DNA from: Armatimonas sp043757465
GTDB taxonomy: Bacteria > Armatimonadota > Armatimonadia > Armatimonadales > Armatimonadaceae
Direction: 5' to 3'
NCBI RefSeq assembly: GCF_043757465.1
Contig: NZ_JAYVPL010000147.1
Span: 1-64,000, forward strand
DNA length: 64,000 nucleotides
Shown here: positions 17,112-26,167 of the stretch, piece by piece
How positions within the stretch are numbered: position 1 is the stretch's first letter
Layout: each line of letters begins with the position of its first letter
Program-made: the position numbers and the translations under genes
The notes under the pieces: model-generated
The model's database searches: none
What the model saw: only the letters and a program-made list of their open reading frames with translations
What the model was told of the DNA's origin: nothing

Positions 17112-19640
17112 CTACAGGGCTTCTTTGAGCTGAGCAATACGCTTCTTGGCCGCCTCGATATCCGCAGCCGACACTCCAGGCACCGTGGTGTACTTCTCGT
17201 AGGCGGCAATCGCCTTTGGGAACATAGTCTCCGCCGAGAGTTCATCGGCCACACCGTAGTCGTCGCAGGAGAGACCCAGGTAGTACCAGGCATCGGCCAG
17301 CTTCGGATCGGCCTTCGTGGCGGCCTCAAAGTCCGCGATGGCCTTCTTCAGCTCCGCAAGCTTCACCTTGGAATCCGTCGCAGCCTTTGACTTACGGTAG
17401 GTCGCGAGTCCTCGCCCGTAGAGAGCGGAGCCATCGCCCGGTTTTACCGCGAGGAACGTCGTGTAGTTGGCGATAGCCTTGTCGAACTCCGGGATTCCCT
17501 TGGTCGGATCGTTGGCCTTGCGCTTGTTCTCTCCGGTATTGAAATACAGAATGGCCAAGTTCTTAATGGCATCGGGGTCTTTGCTCCCCGAGAGCTGCGC
17601 GAACTTCTCAAAATCCGCCGCCGCCGCAGTCAAGTTTCTCTGGTCTTGATAAGCCTTGCCCCGGAGCTCGTAGAACTTCGGATCGGCAGGATTGAGGGCG
17701 ATAATCTTGCTATAGTCGGCAATCGCGCCCGCCAGATCGGGGGGAGTCTTCTGAAGGGTACAGTAGGCCCGATTGGTCAGAACCGCGAGCTGATTTTTAG
17801 CATCCGTGGGGTTGGTCGCCAAATACTTGGTGTAGTTGCTGATCGCACTGTCCCACTGTTTCAGGTTCAGAGCGATCTCACCCAGTGTTAAGAGAATCTC
17901 GGCATTGCCTGGTGCCTTAGCAAGCCACTGATTGTAGACATCCGCCGCCGCTTTGAAATCCCCGTCCGCCTTGGTCTTATTCGCCTTGCTGTAGCGAGCG
18001 CTCGCAAGATTGCTGATGTACTTGAGATAGTTATTGTCGCCGGGCTTGATCAGATCCAGGGATTTCTGGAAGTCCGCAATGGCCTTGTCGAAGTCTTGGG
18101 ACTCAAAGTAGGCCACACCACGGTTGGTGTAGGCGACCGGGTCTTTCGGATCGGCAGCGATTGCTTCTGTCAGCGCCGCAATTCGATCCGCGACGGAGCC
18201 ACCGCCACCGCTCGCCTTTGCGAGGGCCAGGAGTTTCTTGATCTCCATCGTCTCCGGGCCATCGGACTTGAGCTTGAGGTACTTCTCAAAGTTGGCAATG
18301 GCCCCCTTGTAGTCCTGAAGGTTGTACTGAACGCGGCCCAGTCCCTCGTAGCCGAAGGGTTTATCGGGCACGAGCGCGATAAAGCTGGTGTAGGGAGAGA
18401 CCGCCTCTTTGTACCTCTCCTGGAAGCTGTAGGAGTCGCCCAGAATAATAAAGGCATCGGCCTGCTTGGCATCGAGCTGAACCGCCTTGGTCGCGGAGGC
18501 AATCGCCTCGCTCAGGCCCGCCGCCTTTGCCTTGTCAATGGAACCACCTTGCGGCACCACCGTGTTGTACTGGGCCAGTGCGAGATCTTTCCAGGCCACG
18601 GCATCGGTCGCATTCTTCGCAAGATAGATCTTGAGATCTGCCACCGCTCCCGCATAGTTCTTCGGATCCACATTCAGATAGCACGCGGCACGCAGCCTGT
18701 AGACCGCAGTATCCGCCGATGCGCCTGTTTTTTGCAGGTAGCCCGAGTAGTCCACAATCGCCGATTTGTAGTCTTTGAGCTGAAGATAAACGGCGGCACG
18801 ATTCTTCAGGATATCTCCATCACCCGCCTTGAGCGCCAGCGCACCGCTGTAGTCGGCAAGCGCCCCCTGGAAGTTCTTCAACTGGAAGTAGCAAGCGGCA
18901 CGGTTGAGAAGTGCCCCCACATTGGCCTTGTCGAGCGCCAGCCCCTGCGTGTAATCGTCCACGGCAGGCGGGAGCTGGTTTAGCTTAAGAAACTCCAGAT
19001 CCGCCTTGGAAAAATAAGTAGACGCCTTCTCCGCATCGGAGTTCAGAAGAGGAATCGCATTGGCATAGTCGGCAACCGCCTTATCGAACTGCCCGAGCTT
19101 CTCGTAGGCATAGCCCCGGTTGAGCAGTGTAAAACCGCGTTTGGGATCCGCCATCAGGACGATACTAGCGTCCGCGATAGCTTCGCCAAACTTGTTCACC
19201 TGAAGATAGGCCCCCACGCGATTGTCCCGCGACTCTAGCACCAGATTCGGTGCATTTGGCTTTGGCTTTGGGTTGAGCTCTATTACCTTGGCAAAATCCA
19301 CAATGGCCCCTGCCCAGTTGTTCAACTGAATGCGCACGACCCCTCGGTTAAAGTAAGAGTCCGCCACCATCGGCTTGCCCACGATCACCTTACCAAAAGC
19401 CGTCTCCGCCTGGGACAGATTCTTCATGCCAAACTGGGCACGTCCTAGATCGAAGTAGAGCTGAATGGCATCGGGACGCTCTTTGATGAGCTTGTCGAGA
19501 ATCTTGATCGCTTCAGCGAACTTCCCCTGGCTAATATAGCCACGGGCGGCAGCAATATCCTCTTGGAGCCATGCGTTTGCATTGGTCCCTAACACCATTA
19601 CCAGAGCGCTCACCGCCCCAACAGTTACCAAACGACTCAT
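17112..19640 (-). CDS. Secreted TPR-repeat protein
   Basis: An 842-residue protein with a signal peptide (cleavage probably after NANA, residue 23) and about 18-20 tetratricopeptide repeats filling the rest, recognisable by recurring A-Y-L/F-x-R-G and A-I-x-D-F/Y-x-K/G patterns. No enzymatic domain. Such proteins act as periplasmic scaffolds, often in outer-membrane or polysaccharide assembly; the partner is unknown. GAGGAG lies 6 bases before the ATG, so this gene has a leader with a ribosome site. TATAAT sits 58 bases upstream. Confidence 0.9.
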   Translation of the reverse strand: MSRLVTVGAVSALVMVLGTNANAWLQEDIAAARGYISQGKFAEAIKILDKLIKERPDAIQLYFDLGRAQFGMKNLSQAETAFGKVIVGKPMVADSYFNRGVVRIQLNNWAGAIVDFAKVIELNPKPKPNAPNLVLESRDNRVGAYLQVNKFGEAIADASIVLMADPKRGFTLLNRGYAYEKLGQFDKAVADYANAIPLLNSDAEKASTYFSKADLEFLKLNQLPPAVDDYTQGLALDKANVGALLNRAACYFQLKNFQGALADYSGALALKAGDGDILKNRAAVYLQLKDYKSAIVDYSGYLQKTGASADTAVYRLRAACYLNVDPKNYAGAVADLKIYLAKNATDAVAWKDLALAQYNTVVPQGGSIDKAKAAGLSEAIASATKAVQLDAKQADAFIILGDSYSFQERYKEAVSPYTSFIALVPDKPFGYEGLGRVQYNLQDYKGAIANFEKYLKLKSDGPETMEIKKLLALAKASGGGGSVADRIAALTEAIAADPKDPVAYTNRGVAYFESQDFDKAIADFQKSLDLIKPGDNNYLKYISNLASARYSKANKTKADGDFKAAADVYNQWLAKAPGNAEILLTLGEIALNLKQWDSAISNYTKYLATNPTDAKNQLAVLTNRAYCTLQKTPPDLAGAIADYSKIIALNPADPKFYELRGKAYQDQRNLTAAAADFEKFAQLSGSKDPDAIKNLAILYFNTGENKRKANDPTKGIPEFDKAIANYTTFLAVKPGDGSALYGRGLATYRKSKAATDSKVKLAELKKAIADFEAATKADPKLADAWYYLGLSCDDYGVADELSAETMFPKAIAAYEKYTTVPGVSAADIEAAKKRIAQLKEAL

Positions 19641-19698
19641 GAAGAACTCCTCAGTTGCAGAGAGCGATCCCTCCGCAAAAATACCGGGTTTTGGTAGG

Positions 19699-19704
19699 AT
19701 TATA
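19699..19704 (-). promoter_or_regulatory. -10 element of the TPR gene
   Basis: TATAAT on the minus strand, 58 bases before the ATG, giving a leader of about 50 bases that contains GAGGAG. Confidence 0.5.
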
Positions 19705-19822
19705 CCCGCAACCTAACAAAACTACTTGCTTCGATTATCCGGCGAAGGGAGCCTTCTCCTGTAGGGTAGCCGTGGAACTCTCTCGCCGTGGTCTCATTGG
19801 ACAACAGTAAAAATCAATCGGA

Positions 19823-19860
19823 TGTGATCTGAGTCACGCTAAATAGTGACCTAGGTCACG
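19823..19860. promoter_or_regulatory. Two CRP/FNR-type palindromes
   Basis: TGTGATCTGAGTCACG (19823-19838) and AGTGACCTAGGTCACG (19845-19860) each match the TGTGA-N6-TCACA plan. Their centres are exactly 22 bases apart. They lie between the end of the M29 gene and the TPR promoter, about 120-160 bases upstream of its -10. Confidence 0.5.
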
Positions 19861-19877
19861 AATGTTACGGGTTTTCC

Positions 19878-20900
19878 TCAGACTAAAAAGCTACCCGCCT
19901 GCATAAGCGGTCTGTCATCGGCCCAGATATCAAAACGTAGGCCGACTACATCTATGTGCGTGCAGGACTGCCAAGCAGCTCCGGTATGGAATCCGTAGGG
20001 GTCTCCAAAGGCAATATGGATACCGGGGAATTTTTCGTCCTGGAGGATATTGCCAATCACCCGTGTCAGGCCAATGTTCGTGCCAATGGCGAACTCCCCC
20101 ACCCGGTTGGAGTTTTCGTCGGTGTGGCAGTACTCCCAGAACTCGGCCTCCAGCGCTTTGTTGGCGCAACGAGCACTGGTGAGTCGGTTCTTCTCAATCG
20201 TGAGTGTCAGCGGGTTTGCTTGCATCAGCCCGTACTTGGCACAGAGATAGTCTCCGACAACGCCATCCACCACAAAAACCCCATTGATCTCCCAGGGGGA
20301 TGTGAAGATCTCGCCGCCGGGAAGATTCCCCCATTTTTTGTTTGAGATAATCCCACTTGTCTTGAGCCAGTTGTACTCGGGCGTCAGCTCCACTTGGATG
20401 TCGGTGCCCGCGGGTGTCGTTCCCCGGATTACTCTTGCGGTGCGGACAATCTCGATCACTCTCTGACTGAGGGTATCCACAGCGCGGAAGTCGGCGCGCA
20501 TTCCCTCGCACATGATCTCGGAGGTAATATTGACCATGTGGGCATGGCGCATCTCTCGCCGGTTCACCACATCGGTCATCTGCCGACGGCTCGTCAGCTC
20601 ACCGGTCTGTACCTGCACGGCAAAAAGAGAGATAGCGCTGGTCTCCATGTCCGCCAGAACAGGCGCGGGCATGTCGGTCAGGGGCCGGGGCACGAGCTTT
20701 TCGAGAACAAAGCCGCTCCAGACAAAGCCACGGCTCTCTAGCTCGTGTGCCAGGCTCGCCCCAATGGCGAGGCAAGCATCGTCGCAGATCAGCGTTACTT
20801 TCTCCCCAGGCTGGATGCGCAAGCAAGTCGTGACTGCATTCACCGCGCCGGGTGTCAGCTCAGAATCAAACTCGGTGTTGAGTAAAAGTGCGTTGTGCAT
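19878..20900 (-). CDS. M29-family aminopeptidase
   Basis: A 340-residue metallopeptidase related to thermophilic aminopeptidases T and AmpS. The C-terminal third has the metal ligands expected for the family: GEFAIGTN (Glu), HIAFGDPYGFHTG (His) and HIDVV (HxD). Family members are usually 370-410 residues; this one is shorter at the N-terminal half. It starts 1 base after the YbdK stop and is probably its operon partner. Substrate preference cannot be told. Confidence 0.82.
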   Translation of the reverse strand: MHNALLLNTEFDSELTPGAVNAVTTCLRIQPGEKVTLICDDACLAIGASLAHELESRGFVWSGFVLEKLVPRPLTDMPAPVLADMETSAISLFAVQVQTGELTSRRQMTDVVNRREMRHAHMVNITSEIMCEGMRADFRAVDTLSQRVIEIVRTARVIRGTTPAGTDIQVELTPEYNWLKTSGIISNKKWGNLPGGEIFTSPWEINGVFVVDGVVGDYLCAKYGLMQANPLTLTIEKNRLTSARCANKALEAEFWEYCHTDENSNRVGEFAIGTNIGLTRVIGNILQDEKFPGIHIAFGDPYGFHTGAAWQSCTHIDVVGLRFDIWADDRPLMQAGSFLV

Positions 20901-20901
20901 A

Positions 20902-22014
20902 CTAAAGCTCGGGGGGGAGTTGGGTCTCGGCGACCATGTAATCCACGACAGCTCTCAAGTCGCCGCCATTCTCTTTGAAGACGTGTAGCTGCCGGTCCGC
21001 GCCGGTGCCATTCTCTAACATTCGGTGGATATAGTTTAGCTCGTTGCGGCACCCCAGCTCGTCTACCACCTCATCCACAAAGTCAAGATACTCCAGCATC
21101 AGATCGCGGAAGGGTACCTCTTCTTGCTTGCCAAAGTCAATCAGCTTACCTGTAACTCCATAGCGCAGCGCCCGCCACTTATTCTCCATGAGCAGGGCGC
21201 GGCTGTACTGGCGGTAGTCCTGGTTGCGTGTGTGGAGCTTGTAGAGCTTGGCTACCGTGGCCTGCATCAGAGCCGTCAGCGCTATAGTCTCGTCTACCCG
21301 CAGGGGCACATCACAGATACGAAACTCAATGGTGGGGAAGAACGGATGGGGACGAATGTCCCACCAGATTTTCTTAGCGTTATCAATACAACCCGTCTTG
21401 ATGAGCAAGTCCACGTAGCTCTCAAACTCGGACCACGACGAAAATGCATCGGGGATATTAGTGCGTGGAAACTTATCAAAGACTTTGCAGCGGTAGCTCT
21501 TAAAACCGGTATCGTAGCCGAGCCAGAACGGAGAATTGGTAGAAAGTGCGAGAATGTGCGGTAGAAAATAGCGCACGGAGTTGAGAATCCGAATCCGTGT
21601 CTCTTTGTCGGGGATTCCGATATGGACATGCAATCCAAAGATCAGATTCTCCCGCGCCACCTGCTGCAAATCATCCACAATGGTGTCGTAGCGCGCATCG
21701 GGGTAGATCTCTTGCTCACGCCAGTTGGCAAATGGGTGCGTCCCAGCAGCGGCCACTTTGAGCCCCTGGCTGTCGGCGAGGCGGATAATGGTCTGCCGCA
21801 GATCGTAGAGCTGCTCACGTGCCTCGCACACCGTGTTGCAGATTCCAGTTCCGACCTCAACCACGCTCTGGTGCATCTCCGCTTTCACCGACTCCTGAAG
21901 CTGACGCCTGCCTTCGGGGAGCAGTTCCGTGCCGATATGGGAGCGCAGATCCCGTGTCTCGGGGTCAATTGTCTGGTACTCTTCTTCAATTCCGATATTA
22001 AAAGTGGGGAGCAT
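20902..22014 (-). CDS. Carboxylate-amine ligase, YbdK/GCS2 family
   Basis: A 370-residue ATP-dependent ligase related to glutamate-cysteine ligase type 2. GIEEEYQTID at the N-terminus (metal-binding Glu residues), GLHVHIGIPD and the FEFRICD-like EFRICDVPL are conserved. YbdK itself has weak glutamate-cysteine ligase activity; the natural product is unknown. TAAAAT lies 6 bases before the ATG. First gene of a pair with the M29 peptidase, perhaps forming and removing a gamma- or alpha-linked peptide bond. Confidence 0.92.
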   Translation of the reverse strand: MLPTFNIGIEEEYQTIDPETRDLRSHIGTELLPEGRRQLQESVKAEMHQSVVEVGTGICNTVCEAREQLYDLRQTIIRLADSQGLKVAAAGTHPFANWREQEIYPDARYDTIVDDLQQVARENLIFGLHVHIGIPDKETRIRILNSVRYFLPHILALSTNSPFWLGYDTGFKSYRCKVFDKFPRTNIPDAFSSWSEFESYVDLLIKTGCIDNAKKIWWDIRPHPFFPTIEFRICDVPLRVDETIALTALMQATVAKLYKLHTRNQDYRQYSRALLMENKWRALRYGVTGKLIDFGKQEEVPFRDLMLEYLDFVDEVVDELGCRNELNYIHRMLENGTGADRQLHVFKENGGDLRAVVDYMVAETQLPPEL

Positions 22015-22020
22015 GGTCGT

Positions 22021-22026
22021 ATTTTA
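22021..22026 (-). promoter_or_regulatory. -10 element of the YbdK/M29 operon, leaderless type
   Basis: TAAAAT on the minus strand, 6 bases before ATG 22014. Confidence 0.55.
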
Positions 22027-22048
22027 CCTGATGTATGCGATGACACGG

Positions 22049-22054
22049 TACACT
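22049..22054 (+). promoter_or_regulatory. -10 element of the TMEM14-like gene, leaderless type
   Basis: TACACT, 6 bases before ATG 22061. It settles the start among several in-frame ATGs. Confidence 0.5.
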
Positions 22055-22060
22055 GAAACT

Positions 22061-22390
22061 ATGCAAGATATGACACGAATGTACCTGTTCGCCTACGCGC
22101 TTCTGATGGTCGTAGGAGGAATCGCTGGGGGTGCGAAAGGCTCCGTAATGTCCGTGATGGCCGGAGTTCTCTGCGGCGCTCTCGCGGGAGTCGGGGCGTT
22201 TCTGATGACCAACAACGCCAAGCTCGGCCTGGGGCTAGCGCTAGGCGGAGCCGTGCTGGCTCTGGGCGGCATGCTCCCCCGCTTTCTCAAGAGCCACGCC
22301 ATCTGGCCCGCCGGAGTTGTCACGTTTGCCAGCGCCATCGCCTTGGTGCTCGTGATAATGGCAATGACGAAAAGCGCACCACCTCGCTAA
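22061..22390 (+). CDS. TMEM14-like small membrane protein
   Basis: A 109-residue protein with four hydrophobic helices rich in Gly and Ala (GGIAGGAKGSVMSVMAG, LGLGLALGGAVLALGG), the layout of the TMEM14/UPF0136 family. Bacterial members have no known role. The upstream in-frame ATGs at 21929 and 22037 are rejected because the -10 hexamer would lie inside the gene. It ends 15 bases from the convergent esterase stop. Confidence 0.75.
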   Translation: MQDMTRMYLFAYALLMVVGGIAGGAKGSVMSVMAGVLCGALAGVGAFLMTNNAKLGLGLALGGAVLALGGMLPRFLKSHAIWPAGVVTFASAIALVLVIMAMTKSAPPR

Positions 22391-22405
22391 ATGACCTCGC
22401 AGGAA

Positions 22406-24370
22406 CTATTTATCCGTGCGGAACGGGTCGGCGGGGAGGCCGCTCTTGCTCCAGAGGTTCGTGAGCGTGAAGTTCTTGTAGCCGTAACGAACATAGCGCG
22501 GCACGGACACTTTGCTCGACCAGACCTCGACCTCGTTCTTGCTACGAATCTTCGCCTCGGCGGGATAGAAAACGCCGTCGCCGCTGGAGACCTCAAAGCC
22601 GACAAGCTTCCCTACGGGCAAGGGTTTCTCGGAGCTGACACCATCGCGCACTTCGAGCCCAGCCCCCACATTGTCGAAGCGGACAATCATCTTATCAAAG
22701 CCCGCGAGCGCCTCTTTGTAGGTCGGGCCGACGGCGTAGACATCTTTACCGTAGGCGATTTTCTGGGCTAAGAGCGAGAGTCGCTCGCCGACGGGACCTT
22801 TGCGGTTGGGATGAATGTCCGTCTCGTTGCCGATGTCCGTGATCACCGCGATTCCGCCGCCTTTCACGGTGCGCATCGCGGCGCTCTGAGCCTCGCGCTG
22901 CTGGGCGTACTCGATGCGCTCCGAGCCCCCGTTGCCAAACGGGGCGAGCTGGGTAATAAAAAACGGAAAACGGGTAAGCCCAAAGTCGCGCTGCCAGTTG
23001 GCGATCATGGCGGGCATCTGCTTGAAGTACAGCTCATGCCGCCCGACATTGGACTCGCCCTGGTACCAGATTCCGCCCTTGACTGTGTAGTTTTTGAGCG
23101 GGTAGAGCATGGCGTTGTAGAGCGCACTCGCGCCATTGGGGTTCGCACCGGGCATCAGCCCCGGATTGGCGGGGATAGCTTTCTCAATACGATAGCTCCA
23201 CTCTCCTGCTAGGGCAATGGCACCTAGCTTCATGTCCGCTGGATTTCCGACAAACCCACCGCCCCCCGAACCGTCAAAGACACGCACGACGATCACATTG
23301 CGGCCTTTTTTCACCAGACTGCCGGGGACACTGTAGTTGCGCGGTGTAGTCCAAGAATTGGGGGTCTCCGCACCGGTTGCGCCCACTTGCTGGCCGTTGA
23401 AGAACGTCACATCGTGGTCGTCAATCGGCCCGAGCGAGAGGGTCATTGCCTTTCCGGCTAGCTCCGCAGAAATCTCGACCTCTTTCTTGAACCAGACGGA
23501 GCCGTCTATGCCGAGCAGCTCGTCGTTGCCTAGCGTGTCCCACTCGCCGGGAGTGTTCACGCTCTTCCAGGCATCGCCCCCCCCGCCCCGCTCCCACCCG
23601 GTCGTCTTGTCGGAGCGCCCTGAGTCTGCACCCACGCCCTGCGGCGCCCCGGCGGCTTTCCAGCGTGCGATGAGCCGTTCGTAGCGTGCCTTGGCTTCGG
23701 CGGCAACAACCGGCGGCGCGAACTCGGCGGCGTTCATTCCCAGCCCAAGGTTGACATCTTTTGACATCCACGCCTCGATCCGCGTGCCGCCCCACGACGT
23801 GTGCAGCATCCCGACCGGCACACCGAGCGCTTTTCGCAGCGACTTGGCGAAGTAGTAGCCCACAGCGGAGAAGCCTCCCCGCGTACTCGGGGCCGCGCTC
23901 TGCCATGCTCCGCCCGCGACTTCCTCTTGGGGCATCAGCTCCACAGACTTGGTCACAGTGAACATACGCAGCAGTGGATCAGGCTCGCTCTCGATCTCCG
24001 ATTTCCCCTCAAACGACGCTGCCAGAGGCCACTCCATATTGCTCTGCCCGGAGCACACCCAGACCTCACCGAAATAAATATCTTTGACAGTCAGCGTGTT
24101 CTTTGCCTTAACACTCATCACAAATGGCCCCCCGGCAGGCTGTGCAGGGAAGCTCACGAGCCACTTGCCCTCTGCCCCCGCCGTGGCATTGACGGTCTTG
24201 CCCTTGAGGGTAATTGTCACCACCTCGCCCGCATCTGCGCTCCCGTAGAGCCGCACGGGCATGTTGCGCTGGAGAACGCAGCCATCGGAGAGCAGCTTAG
24301 GGAGCGAGACGTTGGCCTGGCTGGTACTGCCCAGTGCCAGGGTCGCCGCAAGAAGAACAGATCGTTTCAT
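22406..24370 (-). CDS. Sialate O-acetylesterase-like carbohydrate esterase
   Basis: A 654-residue secreted SGNH-fold esterase. A signal peptide of about 19 residues is followed by a beta domain; the nucleophile block CSGQSNMEWPL is near residue 108 and the second conserved block WYQGESNVGRH near 440. A galactose-binding-like beta-sandwich is inserted at about 270-390. The enzyme removes O-acetyl groups from sialic acids or, more likely here, other acetylated glycans. It follows two sugar permease genes by 79 bases and may be in the same transcript. No ribosome site or -10 hexamer is obvious. Confidence 0.88.
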   Translation of the reverse strand: MKRSVLLAATLALGSTSQANVSLPKLLSDGCVLQRNMPVRLYGSADAGEVVTITLKGKTVNATAGAEGKWLVSFPAQPAGGPFVMSVKAKNTLTVKDIYFGEVWVCSGQSNMEWPLAASFEGKSEIESEPDPLLRMFTVTKSVELMPQEEVAGGAWQSAAPSTRGGFSAVGYYFAKSLRKALGVPVGMLHTSWGGTRIEAWMSKDVNLGLGMNAAEFAPPVVAAEAKARYERLIARWKAAGAPQGVGADSGRSDKTTGWERGGGGDAWKSVNTPGEWDTLGNDELLGIDGSVWFKKEVEISAELAGKAMTLSLGPIDDHDVTFFNGQQVGATGAETPNSWTTPRNYSVPGSLVKKGRNVIVVRVFDGSGGGGFVGNPADMKLGAIALAGEWSYRIEKAIPANPGLMPGANPNGASALYNAMLYPLKNYTVKGGIWYQGESNVGRHELYFKQMPAMIANWQRDFGLTRFPFFITQLAPFGNGGSERIEYAQQREAQSAAMRTVKGGGIAVITDIGNETDIHPNRKGPVGERLSLLAQKIAYGKDVYAVGPTYKEALAGFDKMIVRFDNVGAGLEVRDGVSSEKPLPVGKLVGFEVSSGDGVFYPAEAKIRSKNEVEVWSSKVSVPRYVRYGYKNFTLTNLWSKSGLPADPFRTDK

Positions 24371-24449
24371 AGCGCCACTGTTCGCCGCCGTTTCGGCTTT
24401 TTCCTGCGTTTTCGTGGCCCGCCCCTACGCGCCGTCGGGGATCTCGGGT

Positions 24450-25235
24450 TCATAGTATTCGTTTAACTAAGAAACGCTGGCAAGTCACAAAGAGAATCAC
24501 GAGGGGGATGATATTCATCACGCTGGCGGCCATGATGAGATTGGTCTGCCGTCCATAGATCGAGTCGAAGAAGAGCATGCCGATAGGAAGCGTGCGCAGG
24601 TGCTCGCTCTTGATCATCACCAGCGGCCAGAAGAAGCTACCGTAGTTACCCATGAACGTGAAGATCGCCAGTGTCACCAGGCCGGGCTTGGCAAGCGGCA
24701 AAATCACGTCCCAGAACACCTGCCACGGGCTCGCGCCATCCAGCTCAGCAGCCTCTTCCAGGGCGGGCGGGATGGTGAGTAGAAACTGGCGCATCAGAAA
24801 GGTCCCGAATGCGGAGAACGCCGCCGGGACAATCAAGCCCTGGTAGCTGTCTAGCAGGTGCAGCTTGACCATCAGGGTGTAGTTGGGGATCATGGTCACC
24901 ACGCCGGGGATCATCATGGTGCCTAGGTAGAGCTGGAAGACTTTATCGCGGCCCGGCCACTGAAGCCGGGCGAACCCGAAACCCGCCATGGCGCTGGTGA
25001 GGCAGGTCAGAAACGTCACCCATGCCGCCACAAACACCGAGTTGAAGTAGTAGCGTGCAAATGGGACTTGTTCGAAGACTTTCCTGTAGTTCTCCGGCTG
25101 CCAGAGCGTGGGCATGGGATTGAGTTTCTCTACCTCCGCCAATGGCTTGAAGCTGGCGAGCACCATCCAGAGAAACGGCAGGAGCGAGGTCGCGGCGATA
25201 GCAATCAAAAGCAGGTGCGGGAAGATTTTTTTCAT
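24450..25235 (-). CDS. Carbohydrate ABC transporter permease (MalG type)
   Basis: A 261-residue inner-membrane protein with six helices. The cytoplasmic loop EEAAELDGASPWQVFWDVILPLAKPGL is the EAA motif that contacts the ATPase. It overlaps the other permease gene by 1 base. There is no ATPase gene nearby, so a shared MsmK-like subunit is probably used. Last transport gene of the operon; the esterase follows. Confidence 0.92.
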   Translation of the reverse strand: MKKIFPHLLLIAIAATSLLPFLWMVLASFKPLAEVEKLNPMPTLWQPENYRKVFEQVPFARYYFNSVFVAAWVTFLTCLTSAMAGFGFARLQWPGRDKVFQLYLGTMMIPGVVTMIPNYTLMVKLHLLDSYQGLIVPAAFSAFGTFLMRQFLLTIPPALEEAAELDGASPWQVFWDVILPLAKPGLVTLAIFTFMGNYGSFFWPLVMIKSEHLRTLPIGMLFFDSIYGRQTNLIMAASVMNIIPLVILFVTCQRFLVKRIL

Positions 25236-26167
25236 TAGTACGCCACCTCCTTGTTGCCAAACTTCCAGTTGATCAGCGTGATCACAAAAATAATAGCAAA
25301 GAGCACCCAGCTAATCGCCGATGCGTAGCCGATCTGAAACTCCTCAAATGCCTTCGTGTAGATGTAGTACGAGAGCGTGGTTGTGGTGCCTGCGGGGCCG
25401 CCCCCTGTCATGACGCGGGCCTGCTCAAAGCCGCCTTGCAAACCCCCAATAAAGCTCATCACAGTGATAAAGAATGTGGTGGGAGCGAGCTGCGGCCAGG
25501 TGACATTACGAAAGACCTGCCAGCGATTCGCACCGTCCAGCTCGGCCGCCTCGGTGAGCTCCTGCGGGACATTGGTGAGCGCCGCCAGATAGAGCAGCAT
25601 GTTGCTCCCGCCAATCGCGGTCCAGACCCCCATGATGATAATCGCATCGCGTGCCCCGAGGCCAAATTGCTTCGGGTCAAGCCCCACTTTCTCGACGCCC
25701 AGCCCGACGATATTCTGGGTAGAGAGCAGCCACTGTGGGGCGTGAAAGCCCAGCGCCTCGATCGCGTAGTTAATCGGGCCAAAGTCTGGGTTATAGAGAG
25801 CCTTCCAGAGGATCATCAGCGCGACCCCGCTGGTGAAGCTCGGCAGGTAGAGCAGCGTCCGAGAGACCACTAAGCCCTTAATTTTCTGCGAGAGAAGCAG
25901 CGCCAGTGCAAGCGACCCGGCGATAGCGAAAGGCATCCCGATCAGGAAGTAGAGCGTGTTGGCGAAGTAGAGCCAGAAGTCTTTGTCCTGCCAGAGCATG
26001 GCGAAGTTCTCTAGGCCCGTCCAGGCAAAGGGCACCGAGCGCATTAGGTTCCAGTTGGAGAACGCAATGCAGAGCGAGAAGAGCACGGGACCCGCTGTGA
26101 AGAGCAGGAAGCCCAGTAAGTTGGGCAACACAAACGGCAAGGCAATCGCAAGCTGGCGGCGCTTCAT
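25235..26167 (-). CDS. Carbohydrate ABC transporter permease (MalF/UgpA type)
   Basis: A 310-residue inner-membrane protein with about six helices and the EAA loop (TEAAELDGANRWQVFRNVTWPQL). Pairs with the MalG-type permease next to it. Its start overlaps the stop of the binding-protein gene (4 bases). Confidence 0.92.
   Translation of the reverse strand: MKRRQLAIALPFVLPNLLGFLLFTAGPVLFSLCIAFSNWNLMRSVPFAWTGLENFAMLWQDKDFWLYFANTLYFLIGMPFAIAGSLALALLLSQKIKGLVVSRTLLYLPSFTSGVALMILWKALYNPDFGPINYAIEALGFHAPQWLLSTQNIVGLGVEKVGLDPKQFGLGARDAIIIMGVWTAIGGSNMLLYLAALTNVPQELTEAAELDGANRWQVFRNVTWPQLAPTTFFITVMSFIGGLQGGFEQARVMTGGGPAGTTTTLSYYIYTKAFEEFQIGYASAISWVLFAIIFVITLINWKFGNKEVAY

Noticed and set aside
18096..18983. 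295-residue plus-strand open frame
   Set aside because: Antisense to the TPR repeats; repeated structure comes from the real gene.
23575..23600. C-rich stretch in the esterase gene as another GC-rich repeat copy
   Set aside because: Shares only runs of C and lacks the CGGACGGGGG or CTAGGGGG parts.
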